Counted from the first letter of the stretch, positions 45,901-58,058 are shown. The stretch is DNA of 64,000 nt from Adiantum capillus-veneris (GCA_014529385.2 CM043959.1:85975029-86039028), one strand, 5' to 3'. Notes: generated by a model not told the origin, from the sequence alone. Made by a program: numbers and translations.

Positions 45901-46370
45901 TTGTGGGTTCGCGCAATCCACCGTGCGTGCCAAGTGTTATGGCATTAGCCGCACATGCGGTCCTGCGGTCCTGCGGAGGTCTGGACACTGCGGATCAGGA
46001 GTCAAGAGTCATGCGGTATGTGGCGGCCGGAGCGGCAGTTCTTCATAGGATATCATGGGACATGAGTGTGTGCACCGTTCCCGATGTGCGCTGGAGCAGC
46101 GGTTGTATATGGAGGGGCATACCTGTCTTTTGATGTAACTTAACCAATCTCTATGATATTCATGGAATCATCTATTGTACTTTGTGTCTAGATTACAGAT
46201 GAATGAAGCAAGGGTTGTTCTGTGTCTGTGTACTTTGTACTTCCTTCTCTTGTCATTCTGTGCGTTGATGTTCATATAATGTAGTTGTGGGTAATCATTC
46301 CCGTAATGCCTATTGCTCCTGTGTGGGCAATAGCCATTACAGACTCTTAGTTTTCAATGAATGATATCGG
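45901..46370 (+). repeat. Candidate 3' LTR of element B
   Basis: Directly after the last stop the sequence reads CGGAGGGGCTGAT then TGTGGGTTCGCGC: a purine-rich tract followed by TG, as at a polypurine tract/LTR border. The following 470 bp is non-coding with an AATGAATGAAG-like end region. No second copy exists in the window, so the LTR end is a guess. Confidence 0.35.
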
Positions 46371-49300
46371 GATCAAGGAGGATAACACTCATGCTAGCAT
46401 TTGCAATTGGGAAGCCAATGGCAAGGCCATGTCTTCGAGCATGTAGCAATCTCGACAAAGAGATTATGACAAGGATGATGTTCCTGATTGATTTGCGACG
46501 TGTTGCTTAAGGTAAATTACAAGTGTTGTTATTTAAAATTTGTGTGAGCAAGGCTTATTATAGATTTACACCCACCAAGAAAGGCTGCAATCGGCATGGA
46601 AAGGACCTACGGCAGGTCACGACATGTGATTATCAGGTGTGCATAGTTTTTATTTTTCAGTTTGTTTGGCAAAATGTTACAAACCATGCTGTATATTTCT
46701 ATCAAGCAACAAAGGCCTGTGGCAGTTCTCATAAGCACTCAAATTTTGTTACATACTTTGATGGCAAGGGCTGATTCTTTAGTATCTCAAGATGACAGGC
46801 ATGGCCTATTACTGGACTTGAAGAAGGAAGCAAGTTCCTCGGCATGGCCGACTCTTTGTCACGGGTTTTACATGCTGAGGGAGGATGCTTCCTACATAAT
46901 ACTGGTTAACGTCAATTGAAATTGCTTGACATGGTCGATTCTTTTTGTTATGGTGTCTACCGCCATAGGCTTTTAGCACAAACATATTTATGTGAAGCAA
47001 GGCTTCAATCTACAACTCTTAAGTTGAGATTTTTCTCGTTTGGCATATGCTATGAGCACACTCCTTTGGGAAATTCTCCATATGCCTACAGGATATTTCA
47101 GGCCAAATTTCTCTCGCGTAACAGAGCTGGTTATGATCTACATTTGAGGGAGCTTTTCTTCCGACATCTCCAAACAACTAGTTACAGCAGGATGACCAGG
47201 TTAGACCATGTTCAGTATTGTTTATTTTTCCATGTTTATACATTTACATTGGAAATTAATGCTTTTGTGTAAAGCAAAGTCCTTTGACAATTTTACATGA
47301 AGCAAGGCTTCTCCCTTGTGCCAAGGTACTACTCAATGACTTGGAATCACGGGCAGTGGCACACAAGTTTTGGAAACTAGTAAATAGGGAATATCACTCC
47401 CTACCAGTACATCTGTGCAAGGTACTTATGGTTTTGGGCTCTCACGTTTGAGGCCATCACTTTTGCAAAGGGCTTAAATTTCTACATGCACGGCATGCTA
47501 GCTAGGTAGATTCAATCCTACCGCCTTATGCAATACGCTTCCGATATAACACCAGACACTCTGTCAAGGACAATATAAGTTCGGGATTGTTTAACATGAT
47601 TTTTTGGTTGCTGTCAACACACACCAAAATTAACAGGAAAGTTCCTCAGCCCAGCATGCTCTTTTTCTCTCTCCTTCTTTCTCTCTCTTTCGAAGCATAA
47701 GGAAAAATTTCTAAGAAGCTCTTTGATACATGTTTTGCTTGTGAGTCATTTTGAGCCAAGGTGCTCTAATGCTTAGCTAGAACTTGGCCAAGATGCCATT
47801 CACATTAGTCTTCATCGGTTCATTGATTGAAAACTAATTGCCATAAGGGCTATGAACCACACACAGGTTGGCTAAGAAGCCATTGTCAGATCTTGGGTAA
47901 GACCCAACTGTTGGCATTCCTTGGGCGATTGTTCTTAAGATCGAACAGATCTACCCACTGGACTACATAACGACGTTAATGGACAAGCAAGCGTCTTGTC
48001 ATTACGGATGTTTATGGTGTCATTTCTGCACGACATAGTTTCAGTGCGACAGTCGACTCGAGTTTTTCATAACCATAAACTCAACTCAGCTGATTTCTAC
48101 CACGGATTTTAGATGCAACATACCGTTGTGACAGCATGGCTGTCCATAAGAGCTACACTTTCCACTTATGTGGATCTCCTGCTCTCTCGTTAGCACTACG
48201 AGTGTCTATGGACGCATTGTTTTGGGGTAAGACCCCGCGGGTGCTTTCTAAATCACCCCATTGTCATGGAGGATCATAGTTTGATCTATTCTCGTTATAC
48301 TTTCAAGGAAAACAGTCCGCAATATACCATGAGGTAAAAGATGAATTCAACTTCTAAAGTTGATTCCACTCATTCTGTACATGGTTACCTATGTTGGTTA
48401 CCGTTACCTGCTAGTCGACTAAGTTTCTACACATGATCTTACCAAGAGGTGGACGACGTGCTCCTCTGTATTTGAATACGGGTGAGTGAACCTTTAATTC
48501 AATCTCTAGGTACGCATCTATTGATTTGGTGTTATTCCAGTTTTTAGTATGCATTGCTTGGGTTTCTCAAGTCGTTTAAATATGCTTGAATATTTTAGGG
48601 CCATGCCAAGGGCATATTGAAACAACTATTTTGGGCGTAATGTCTAATGTACATTATGCTGTTATGAATCCACTTGTAGGATTCGATTTGGCACATGTTG
48701 TCACATGGGATACAACATGGTCTAGGGACTCAAGGAGTTCGGTTTAGCCAATGTGGAGCAATGAATGAGGGTCCCTCTCACTCTTGTGACATCGTGTTTA
48801 GAGTTACCTCCACACACACAAGTACATCTTGTACTTGTAGGATGTTCTTTTCTTAGACATCCTTAGTTGAGACATATTCCACATGTGGCGAATATGAGTC
48901 TGTGGGATTGACACTGGCGCCCACTATTTCAAATATGTGTCACGACAAAGTCCCTAGGTGCTGGTCACATTGTTTTCTAGACCATTTCCAACACGACGTA
49001 TCAGGAGCAATTTCGATGGCTCGAAATTGTCGGATACTTAGAATGGCTTGTTAAAGTACAAGTGCTGCTAAAAAACATTACAGATGGTTGTTTTACATAT
49101 AGAAAGGCTATGAGTTGTTAATGAAAAAGTTTCATTGTTTGTACCTAGAAGTGATCACTGTTTCACCTTCTATTATGGTTCAGACATTTCAGCAAGGCTT
49201 GCAAAGGATTGCAACTGAAAGTATTTACTTTCTTTTCAGAAATATTTACAATCCTCTTTAATGTGTGCTAGGTGCATCACATTTGCCAAACGTTGAAGGC

Positions 49301-49429
49301 AAGGATCACCATGGATATACAGGTTCGGATCTGTTTTTTGCTAAATGCATGCACACTAGGTGTTATGGGCCCTAGTGTTTAGCAAAGGCTGATTTGGAAC
49401 GGCATACATATTCCTCCGGTTGTTGCTTA
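46371..49429. other. Non-coding stretch between element B and a gypsy 3' fragment
   Basis: No recognisable domain. Some phrases recur with drift (GCAAGGCTT, CATGGCCxA at 46540-47310). It may be the long decayed interior of the element whose integrase appears at 49430. Confidence 0.45.
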
Positions 49430-50101
49430 TGAAGAATTTTGCACTCTATGTGCACTATCTCTATGAGATTACTTTTGGGTCTACTAATCACCAATAGAGG
49501 TCATGGCTCGGTTTGGGTGTTTGTGGATTTTTCAAGATTAACCACGATGGTTATTCGGGACATTGTTGATTCCTCAACAATGTTATACGCTATTGTGATT
49601 TCCCGTTTACCAGTCCTTTGGGAAGACTTTCTGTAAACCGTGGGGAAAACACATCTGAGTACTGTCATTATCCAAGGGGATTGACAAATTACAAAGTGTA
49701 ATCTTGGGCTAAAGGATATGCAAAGTGCGTACATTATCACCAAAAGCATTTATTGCTCTTCTTGGAGTTTACTTACTATCAGTTAACGCATGTTTCGACT
49801 AGGTTTAGTCTCTTCATGTATAAGTCAGGTTCTCAACTTTGAACATTGGTTATGGTTGTTTATTGATGAAATTTGAGAACAAGTCAAGGACTTAAACTTG
49901 GTCGATGAGTTACGTCAGCAAGTCACTTTCAAGGAAACTGAAAAAAGTTACACACTTTAGACTGAAACATGTGTTTTCTGTGTGTTACCTAAGTAAATGA
50001 ATGCTATTCATCTATGATGATTCATGCATTCTTGTATTCTACAGGCTAGGATAAAAGTTTGTTATTGCATGCACACTAGGTGTTATGGGCCCTACTGTTT
50101 A
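49346..50101. repeat. 36-bp direct repeat spaced exactly 720 bp
   Basis: TGCATGCACACTAGGTGTTA plus TGGGCCCTAGTGTTTA occurs at 49346-49381 and again, with one mismatch, at 50066-50101. Weaker similarity continues for about 50 bp after each (CGGCATxxxxxTACAT, CxCCxGTTGTTxC), so a larger diverged duplication is present. Confidence 0.85.
49430..50050 (+). pseudogene. Gypsy (probable chromovirus) integrase fragment
   Basis: The frame from 49439 reads ISMRLLLGLLITNRGHGSVW then VFVDFSRLTTMV, matching the chromovirus-type integrase block SMDFxxGLPxxxxGHDSIWVVVDRFSK..HF, with the key Asp of MDF lost. WEDFL (49616-49633) matches the block after the second catalytic Asp. Later VDELRQQVTFKETEK may be the C-terminal domain. 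It is heavily decayed. With the polypurine tract at 50506 it forms the 3' end of a plus-strand element. Confidence 0.5.
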
Positions 50102-50505
50102 ACACTCTTTTGTCTAAGGCGGCATGAGACTACATCTCCAGTTGTTTCAAGGATGAAACCTCTCTTTCGAACGGAAGGAGTAAATCATCAATCATTCCTG
50201 TAACTTAAGTTATGAGCATGTTATAAACAAAGGTTTATATTCTGCAACTTAAGAAAGGACAATAGACATGCTAAGAGCATAAACCTGCTACGAGCATAAA
50301 ATATAAGTGGAAACACCATTCAGAGGTGCTAAGAGCATACATTTAGGATATGCTAAATAGCATATGCACATTACAACTCTTGATATGATTCTTAGGGTAC
50401 GGTTTTAAGATGGTTTGACTAGTCTACAGTCAAGTCTATTACTTTACAACTTTTGTGAAAACTTCTTCTTTCCACTCTAGTTTTTGAGGACGAAAAGTCT
50501 TCCTT

Positions 50506-50691
50506 AAGGGGGGAGTAATGTTAGGACAAGGGTCCTACGGGGAAAGGCCCAACCTAGGGGGTCATGGACCTAGGCCAAGGTCCAGGACTGGACCAGTGTG
50601 GACTGGGGATCCGCTTAGGGCAAGAGCTAGGCGTTAGGCCTATATAAGGGGCGGTAGGGAGGAGGATCCTACGTCTTAGTCTCCTAGGTCT
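50506..50691 (+). repeat. Polypurine tract and truncated 3' LTR
   Basis: TTTGAGGACGAAAAGTC is followed by a polypurine AAGGGGGGAG (50506-50515) and then TGTTAGGACAAGGG at 50519, the usual end of a chromovirus pol gene and LTR start. A TATA box CTATATAAGG lies at about 50639. The LTR is cut after 173 bp by the CACTA element at 50692, and its remainder is not found on the other side. Confidence 0.6.
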
Positions 50692-50910
50692 CACTACAAG
50701 AGGTTGTGTGCTCTTGTGACGCTGTTAGCGACGGAAATACATTGGGTTTTTATAACCCCCGGCGTCGCTAATAGCGTCGCTACAAGAGCGTCGCTATATA
50801 CGACGCTATAGGCGTCGCTATATAGAGACGTTCATAGCGACGGTTATAGCGACGTTTACACAGAAGTCTATAGCGACGCTACAGAGCCATAAATAGCGAC
50901 AGTTATAGCG
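50692..50910. repeat. CACTA left terminus and subterminal repeat array
   Basis: After the TIR come about eleven copies of the octamer TAGCGACG or its complement CGTCGCTA in both orientations (for example GGCGTCGCTAATAGCGTCGC). In known CACTA elements such subterminal motifs bind the TNPA-type protein. Confidence 0.9.
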
Positions 50911-51277
50911 ACGCCCGAGAGATTTTTTTTTTGGTGACAGGGCATTGAATGCCCTGCCACCCATCAAGCATATTGTACTTGATTCACTTTTTAAAAAAAG
51001 TGCAAGGGTAGATAATAGACCCAAAATAGTCACCCACAAGACGCATTGTTTGCAAAATTGACAAGCGTAAAATTGACAATTGTACACATCATAGGCAAAA
51101 TGAATTGATTGGCAAATGTAATAATGACAATTGTACAACATCATAGGCATAAAGAATTGATTGGCAAAATGTAATAATATACATGGTTCAAAAAGACGTA
51201 TAAAATCCGTCTCATGATACATAAGCTATGAAAAACCCTAAACTAATGCTATCTAGCTACGGCTAAACTGACGTCGT

Positions 51278-52587
51278 CTAGTCAGACGTCTCATCGCGTC
51301 CAAGCAGCGTATCTGTCGGATTCTGCAAAAAAAGACAATAAGACAGCTTTCAGTAAGTATAAACATATAACGACATTTATAAAACAATACAAAAAATAGA
51401 AAAGAGTAAACCCTAATACTAACCATGCCGCCGCGAGAACTGAGAATGTCCATCAGGGCGTTTAAGCCCTTCCTGCCTGCGTACTCGCGCTCGTACGGTG
51501 TGGGATCACGTCCTGTCATCGACCACTGTCAAAACATACAAAGATTTCATTATGTTAGAATTAAAAAACTCATAAACCCTAAACTATCGAACATAAAGAG
51601 CAATGCGAAAACACTTACAAAATCGGCCTCAAATGACGCCCATCCACCGCTCCCCAAGTGGTGCGAGCTCCCTGCCTCTACTCGCGCTCTGGCTTCATCC
51701 TTTTGTTGCTTCCACTTGTCGGCATTCTCGAGCGCTGCTTTCTTCGCATTCTTCCAATCTTCTTTGGCAAGCCAATCTGGCCTGTTCCACCCATGCTTGA
51801 TTGCTTTTTGCACTTCGGAACGGTTATGTTTGCAGTATTCGCGCATTCGAATCTTCATCAGGTCTTCATTGAAGCGTTGATCCTGTGTTGGAACGGGAAA
51901 CTCATCATGAAGTATGCTGATGACTCTGTTTTTTAAATCACTTGGTACTTCACTCCATTTGTTTAGTATGTAGTGTCTAAACAGTTGAGAGCAAAGACCA
52001 CGCATGCGCGAGATCACCTTCTTGTCGTCATCATCCATGATGATGCCGCCGCTGAAGTCGACGAAGTAAGGCAAGCCCGCTGGCCGGTGACGCGTGAACC
52101 TGGGTGTCCCGGCAGGGGTCTCTAGCGGCGTGTCGATGGGGGTACGGACGTTAGGTGTCTCCACCGGCGTCTGGGCCTCGAAGCGAGGAGTGTCGAGTGG
52201 GGTGGCTCCTGGCGGAGTAGGTAGAGGTGTGTAGCTGCTAGGAACAGTCAGCCACGCAAAACCTGGCGTAGATGGTGATGCTGTGGCTGGTGTGGGGGCG
52301 GGCAAAGAATGGGAGGGTAAAGAGCCTCGTCGAACACGAGGCGGTGTGGATGAATCCGCGGCGGAATCCCCACAACAACCTCCACCGCCACCACTAGAGC
52401 GCCGGTGTCTAGACGAGTGTGAAGCTCGTCTCGTCGACGCTGAAGCTTCGGAGCGCACCGAATGCTCCGAAAGAGAGGGAGATGCGGATGGAGTAGGAAC
52501 GTGCGATGATGCGCCAGAGCGATGACGCTCCACCTAACACCGTCTCTGCTGCGGTGACAAAGAAGAAAGAAACTCCTCATCATCCAT
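51278..52587 (-). pseudogene. CACTA TNPA-like protein (Transposase_24 type), one early stop
   Basis: Three exons join in phase: 52587-51619 (donor GTAAGTG), 51525-51424 (acceptor CAG, donor GTTAGT) and 51322-51278 (acceptor CAG), about 371 codons ending in TAG. The N-terminus MDDEEFLSSLSPQQRRC is followed by an in-frame TAG (52534-52536), then a Ser/Thr/Pro-rich region with repeated TP (TPIDTPLETPAGTPRF), and a conserved C-terminal part: KVISRMRGLCSQLFRHYILN, EVPSDLKNRVISILHDEF, REYCKHNRSEVQKAIKHGWN RP, ending SMTGRDPTPYEREYAGRKGL. The family is the plant En/Spm accessory transposase that binds subterminal repeats. Apart from the single TAG the gene looks intact. Confidence 0.75.
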
Positions 52588-52994
52588 ACCTGCATTAAAC
52601 ACACGAATATTTAAACTTAATATTGAATGAATAGAGTAGACAATGACGCAAAGACCATTAAATACAATCACGTAATGACGCATATAAATACAATGAATCA
52701 ATGAATTGAGTGATAGAAGAGGCAAGGCGAAAACTCAGAATTTTCAATCAAAAGATGTGAGCGCGAGTAGAAAAGAGCGTTATACACCATGGAAGGTATT
52801 TAGAGAGCCAGAGCTTTTACAACACGGAGCAAAATTGTTCAAATACAATATTTGTGGCTTTAAGAGATCTCTCTCTAATCCTCGCATAACTCAGCATAAC
52901 TTCCTATATCTATATAGAGCTCTCCGTTTAAACACATATCCTCTGTTTCATTTTGTAGCTCCTCTGCATGCACCCCATATAGAGTAGTAGCATC

Positions 52995-55900
52995 TTAATG
53001 CTCGTCTGGCACCACCGCAGCGGCTTCTGATTGAGTATCTTCTCTGATCTCCTCCATTGATGCCGTTGTGATTGGCACATGGTAGCCTTCATACGTCCTT
53101 GCACTACGAGGGGCTACCTCTATGACGTACCACCAGTTTGATGTAGACTTTGTAGGATGAAATATTACTTGCCAGAGCCACATAACTTACATGAGAGCTT
53201 TCAAGCACATAACTTGTAAAAGGGGGATGTTAACTATTTACATACTTACTTGTTCACAATGCTCGGGTAGTACGAAAGTGTCTCTTATGTCAGTCCATTT
53301 CTTAGTAGAATCCACCTCAAGAAAACCAGACTCTCCTCTACGCACAGTAGCGTTGCGACCCTCCATGATTATCTTGAACCATTGCACGTCGAACAAGTAG
53401 ACAAAAAATCCTCTGTAATCGATCCTCAAAATCTCTTGTAGTGTGCCGAAGTAAGTGAGTTCCACCACCACAGGATCTGCATCAGAGGAACGTCGTCGAA
53501 TAGATTGTTCAAATTTTGCCATGATTCCACAATCTTGAGTAAAACGCTTTTTGTCGATCCGTTCCACCCTAAAATGTCGACCTTTAGACCATGCTGCTGT
53601 GTATGACTTATACTACAACGAACAAAGATTATGAGTGGCCGTTCAAACGTTTAGAAATAAAGTCACTAGCTAATTGTACATTGCAAACTTACCTTGGTCG
53701 CGCAACCCCGAGAGTACTCCCACTCTTCCTCAGTCACTTCGTCACCGCATTGTTGTGCACTTTTCAATTGGTTGTGCAACCATCTTAAGCTCATGAATGT
53801 TGGTAGGCTCTCCAGAACCGTCGGATAGTGCATCGGTGGTCGTCTTCCCCGTCTCCACTCGATTCGTGCCCTTTGTTGCTCTTGCTTTGCATCCTCATAT
53901 TATGAAATCCACTTTTGCATCACTGGATTGTGAAGCATGCAAAATCGGTTGATTTTAGCGTCTAGATCTTCCGTCATCTTCTTCTCAACACCGAGATTAC
54001 ACATGACAATCCCAGATATGCGCTCATCATCTATGGTTCGCCATAGCGTGTCCCGGGCTTTATCAAATCTGTCTAGCCACTCTCCAATGTACACTAGGGA
54101 CTCTGATACCAACCAACCTTCTACCATGCTACCCTCTGGACGTGCCATTTGACGCACATATCCCTTAAGCGTTTTCATGAAACGTTCTAAGAAGAACATC
54201 CATCTGGAATGAACCGTGCCACCTATTTCCACCTCATCAACTATGTGAACAAGAAGATGCACCTGAATGGTTAGCATGTTAGCATGGAAGATCCACATTT
54301 CTAAGGTCAACTCTGGCTCCCAAAGTATCTTTCTTGCCGGTCAGATGGTCCCATAGTAGATTACCCACATTCTTGAATATGTGCATTGGATCGAGCAAGT
54401 GATTGATCATGAGTCGGAGCCAGTATGGTAACTCGTACCATAGAGATAGTCTTTTCATCCCTGGAGGCAATCCGTCATCGCACATCTCCTTCTGCTCTAA
54501 CCATGCTTGTGCAGACATCCTTGGTGGCTCTCTTCCCAAAAAGCCGTCGCGTAACACATGATTCGCTGGAAGATACGCTTGATGACCTTCGTAGATTTTC
54601 TTCTTCAGTGAGGGCGCCCTACGTGCATTCAGTGTAGGTCCACATGTGACACATGCTCTGTATCCGCTTGTTTGAAGCCCTGCATGTATACACATGATAA
54701 TAGATCAACTATGGGAAAAAACAAGATTTGCAGTGTCTGAGTGAGGAGTGTCAATAGATCACCTGAGCATTCTGTTAGCCCGGGATAGTCATGCATGGTC
54801 CACATTAGAATGCCTATGATCAAAGCATTCCGTCGTCCTGTGTGTCGGCTCATATCCACCACCTCTATGCCAATCCACAATTGTTGTAGCTCTTCCAATA
54901 GTGGACGAAGATACACATCCATATTCTCCACTTTATATCGCCCTGGCACAATCAAGCTTAGCCATAGGTGCCCTTTCTTCGTAGTCAACCATGGGGGAAT
55001 GTTGTAGTTGACGATGACAACGGGCCATACACTGTAAGATGTTGATCTTTGACCAAATGGATTTACGCCATCCATAGCCAGGCCTAAGCGCAAATTTCGA
55101 GCTTCCCTGGCAAAATCCGACCATGTTCCATCTATATGTTTCCAGGCTGCGCAATCTGCAGGAATTCGTAGCACACCATCCGAAGATTTATTCTCCTCAT
55201 GCCATGATGCTAGGGCGGCCATGGACTTACATTTGAAGAAATGCTTGATGCGAGGAAGCAGAGAAAAATGTCGCAAAACCTTTTGTGGAATTTTTGTCCC
55301 ATGGAGATCTACTCGATATCTTTCAGAATCACATTTCGGACACTTCTCCATGTCTATGTATTCCCCTCTGAAAAGAATGCAGTCATTAGGACAAGCGTGG
55401 ATAGAATTGTAATCCATCCCCAAGTTTCACAAAATCTTTCTTGCTTCATCTTGGGAATCTGGCATCACATTGTCAGCTGGTAGTATGTGCTCTTTAAGCA
55501 ATCTACACAACATAAAAATACGATACAGTCGTGTAAAAATCTATCAGATCATTATACATTTAGAGTTTTATTAAAGTAAACTAATTGTAATAGATCACCT
55601 GAAAAGCGCTGTGACGCTAGTGTCACTCCATCCAAACTTTGCCTGCATGTTGAGAAGAACCAGGAGTGCTTTCAATATAGACATACGTGCTCCATTATAC
55701 AATGGCGTATCAGCTTCACTTTTCATATCATCATAGATAAGCCTTTCTGAGTCCATGATCGTCTTGATCATTTCATCAATCTCGGGCTCAAACATTGCCT
55801 CGTTGGGAATGTGCTCTACATGATCATCCCCCGAGCTGTCAGAGGCTACATCTTGTGGCCTCACATATGCTGCTTGACCAAAGCGCCTGCGAACACGTCT

Positions 55901-56131
55901 ATTGGGTTGCAAGATTGCTGCTTGTTGGCCAGCGTCAGAGTCCGACGAGTTATAATTGGCAACAACTCGATCTATAATAGATGGATCGAACTCGCCAAAT
56001 TCGCGAACGTACTGCAAAGAAACACGTCTTGTCCGTCGCACAGCATGCTTGCATTGATTACAAGGACATAAGACCCTCGTTGAGAGATAGGTGTTTCGGT
56101 TGGACGGTCCCACATCCTCGTCACTACTCAT
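52995..56131 (-). pseudogene. CACTA TNPD/TNP2-like transposase, internally deleted
   Basis: Exon 1 (56131-55599) has the N-terminal CPCNQCKHAV block and an acidic linker. Exon 2 (55502-54763) has HACPNDCILFRGEYIDMEKC PKC and GLAMDGVNPFGQRSTSYSVW, the hallmark TNP2 region, but a TGA at 55427-55429. Exon 3 (from 54679) has YRACVTCGPTLNARR and NHLLDPMHIFKNVGNLLWDH. After RVDLRN (about 54295) it jumps directly to a DUF4218-like piece (IQVHLLVHIVDEVEIGGTVH, ARPEGSMVEGWLV), so roughly 130-150 codons usually between are missing. A TAA lies at 53900-53902. The DUF4216-like exon (53612-53250: YFGTLQEILRIDYRGFFVYL) and a last exon (NWWYVIEVAPR) follow. Non-functional. Confidence 0.85.
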
Positions 56132-56509
56132 AATGAGGATAAAAATCTTATAACCTGGACAACAAATTTAATATTCTATTGGCATTCTCGTCTTATCTCT
56201 CTCTCTCTCTCTCTCTCTACCTCACATTCTCTAGTCATGTCCAATCCCCGCACACCTCGGTCTAGAGGTGCATGGAGATCAGAACCACCGGGTTATAATC
56301 TCGTCTTTATTGGTCAATACCTATATTTGTGGGTACAAGAAATCTAAAGACCCACGTCTACATGATACTGCATGTAGTGGACAAAACCCCTTTGCCTTTT
56401 CTCTAGCTGTAGCACTTCACAGCATCTTAACATCTTTTCACAGTAGATCTTTTCACTGTTCGTCTAACTCTAAACCCTAAACCGTAAGTAATTCTTGCAT
56501 GGACTCGAT

Positions 56510-56634
56510 CTAACGTAAATAAACGTAAATCTAACTAAAAATAAACCTAAATCTAATTTAACGTAAGTCTACATCTAACCTAATCTTTAACGTCTTTTGG
56601 GATAGTTTTCTACGCCGTTAAACCTCTCTTCTTC

Positions 56635-56672
<38 letters not shown>

Positions 56673-57370
56673 ACCTAAATAAACCTAAGTCTAATCCAAT
56701 ATAACATAAATCTAAATCTAACGTAAATTATGTTATATTAAAAACAAAGAACTAAACTAACAGGGATTATAAGAACCTTAAAACTGATTTAACACATAAT
56801 TTTTCACATAACTCGGCAAGAGTTGGCATTCTCATCACTAAAGATGTGAGAGTTAACTTCCGATGGTGACGCTGCCTCATCTCCATCCACATCTGACGAC
56901 AGCAATTGGCCCTTTGGACCGTTCTTGCTCTTGTTACTAACTTTGAAGTTGCTGTTGAATGACTAGAGGTTGTCTAGATGGTCATTGTCGGGGATGTAGT
57001 GACTCTTGCCGCCCTGAAGATCCGTCTTCTTCCCTATCTTCTGAAGACATTTCACCAGTACTTTTGGATCGACGGAGCCCACCATGAGTGAAGGCAGCAA
57101 TACCCTATATTCCATTGAGGGCTTTCTTCACCCGCTTCATGCAGGCATCGCAGTCTATGGAGACCTAAATCTAATCTAATATAACGTAAATCTAAATCTA
57201 GCGTAAATAAACATAAATCTAATTAAAAATAAACCTAAATCTAATCTAATTTAACTTAAATAAACCTAAATCTAATTTAACGTAAGTCTACATCTAACCT
57301 AATCTTTAACGTCTTTTAGGATAGTTTCCTACGACGTTATAACTCTCTTCTTCTTGTGTGTGCGCGTGTG
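56510..57370. repeat. Duplicated AT-rich blocks with TAAACCTAAATCTAA motifs
   Basis: Two segments, about 56520-56650 and 57235-57365, share over 100 bp in order, including CTAATTTAACGTAAGTCTAC, ATCTTTAACGTCTTTT and CTCTTCTTCTTGTGTG. Both are built on TAAATCTAA/TAAACCTAAA units that resemble drifted plant telomere repeat (CCCTAAA). A telo-box-like AAACCCTAAACC lies at 56471. A (GT)n tract (56636-56667) follows the first copy. The segment between (56760-57160) has no gene. Confidence 0.75.
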
Positions 57371-57565
57371 TGGATGTGTGTGCCAATAAAAAGAGATAAA
57401 TGGTATAACCTTTCTATCACCCATGCCAAGTATGATAGATTGGTTATGCCATTTCCCTCTTGAATAATAGGTCTTGAGTTCAACTCCTCGTCGGCTAGAT
57501 CTTTAGGTCTTTTAATTTTAATTAGTTTCCTACGACGTTAAATTAGTTTCTCTCTCTTTCTCTCT

Positions 57566-57771
57566 CAATGTGTGTGCGTTTTTTTGTTTATGCATGTTTT
57601 CTCTCTCTTTTCCTCTCTCAATGTGTGCGTTTTTTGTTTATGCACGTTCTCTCTCTCTTTTCCTCTCTCAATGTGTGCGTTTTTTGTTTATGCATGCTCT
57701 CTCTCTCTTTTCCTCTCTCAATGTGTGTGTGCATTCTTTGTTTATGTATGTGTGTGTGCATTTTTGTTTAT
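57566..57771. repeat. Minisatellite, about 50-bp unit, four copies
   Basis: Units start CAATGTGTG at 57566, 57619, 57669 and 57719 and contain CGTTTTTTGTTTATGCA and CTCTCTCTTTTCCTCTCT. Units 2 and 3 are 50 bp and nearly identical; unit 4 is diverged. Any open frame here is a by-product of the repeat. Confidence 0.9.
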
Positions 57772-57778
57772 GTTTGTA

Positions 57779-57828
<50 letters not shown>

Positions 57829-57835
57829 AACACTA

Positions 57836-57870
<35 letters not shown>

Positions 57871-57940
57871 GAGAGAGAAAGAGGGGAAGGGAACATGAGA
57901 GTGAGGAGAGGGAAGGAGCATACCTGGCTCTCCTTCCTCT

Positions 57941-58000
<60 letters not shown>

Positions 58001-58030
58001 AGCAGAAAGAGAGAGAGAGAGAGAGAGAGG
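57772..58030. repeat. Compound microsatellites (CT)n, (TG)n, (GA)n, (GT)n
   Basis: (CT) at about 57782-57825, (TG)/(GA) at 57837-57870, (GT) at 57945-57998 (about 27 units), (GA) at 58009-58029. All lie within the CACTA element upstream of its transposase genes. Confidence 0.9.
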
Positions 58031-58058
58031 GAGAGCGTTACCTGCTCCTTGCTTGAGG

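Larger units (their letters stand above)
33230..46370 (+). mobile_element. Decayed Ty3/gypsy element with extra 3' ORF (element B), split by copia
   Basis: Plus-strand order: gag with zinc knuckles, retropepsin, RT, RNase H, [copia insertion 37289-42476], integrase, then an additional about 675-codon ORF, then a likely 3' LTR start at 45901. There is one RNase H only. No 5' LTR is visible, so the left end is truncated or diverged. Several frames are long and interrupted by single TAG/TGA codons, typical of an old copy mutated by C-to-T change. Placement near the Athila/Tat side of plant gypsy is my inference from pol motifs and the extra 3' ORF. Confidence 0.8.

Noticed and set aside
57455-57500. 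B-box-like GAGTTCAACTCC, possible SINE
   Set aside because: A single B-box-like match with no convincing A-box 30-60 bp upstream and no poly(A)/T tail.
57568-58056. 162-codon plus-strand frame of Cys/Phe/Leu/Ser repeats
   Set aside because: Translates the minisatellite and microsatellites in all three frames alike; a repeat by-product, not a protein.
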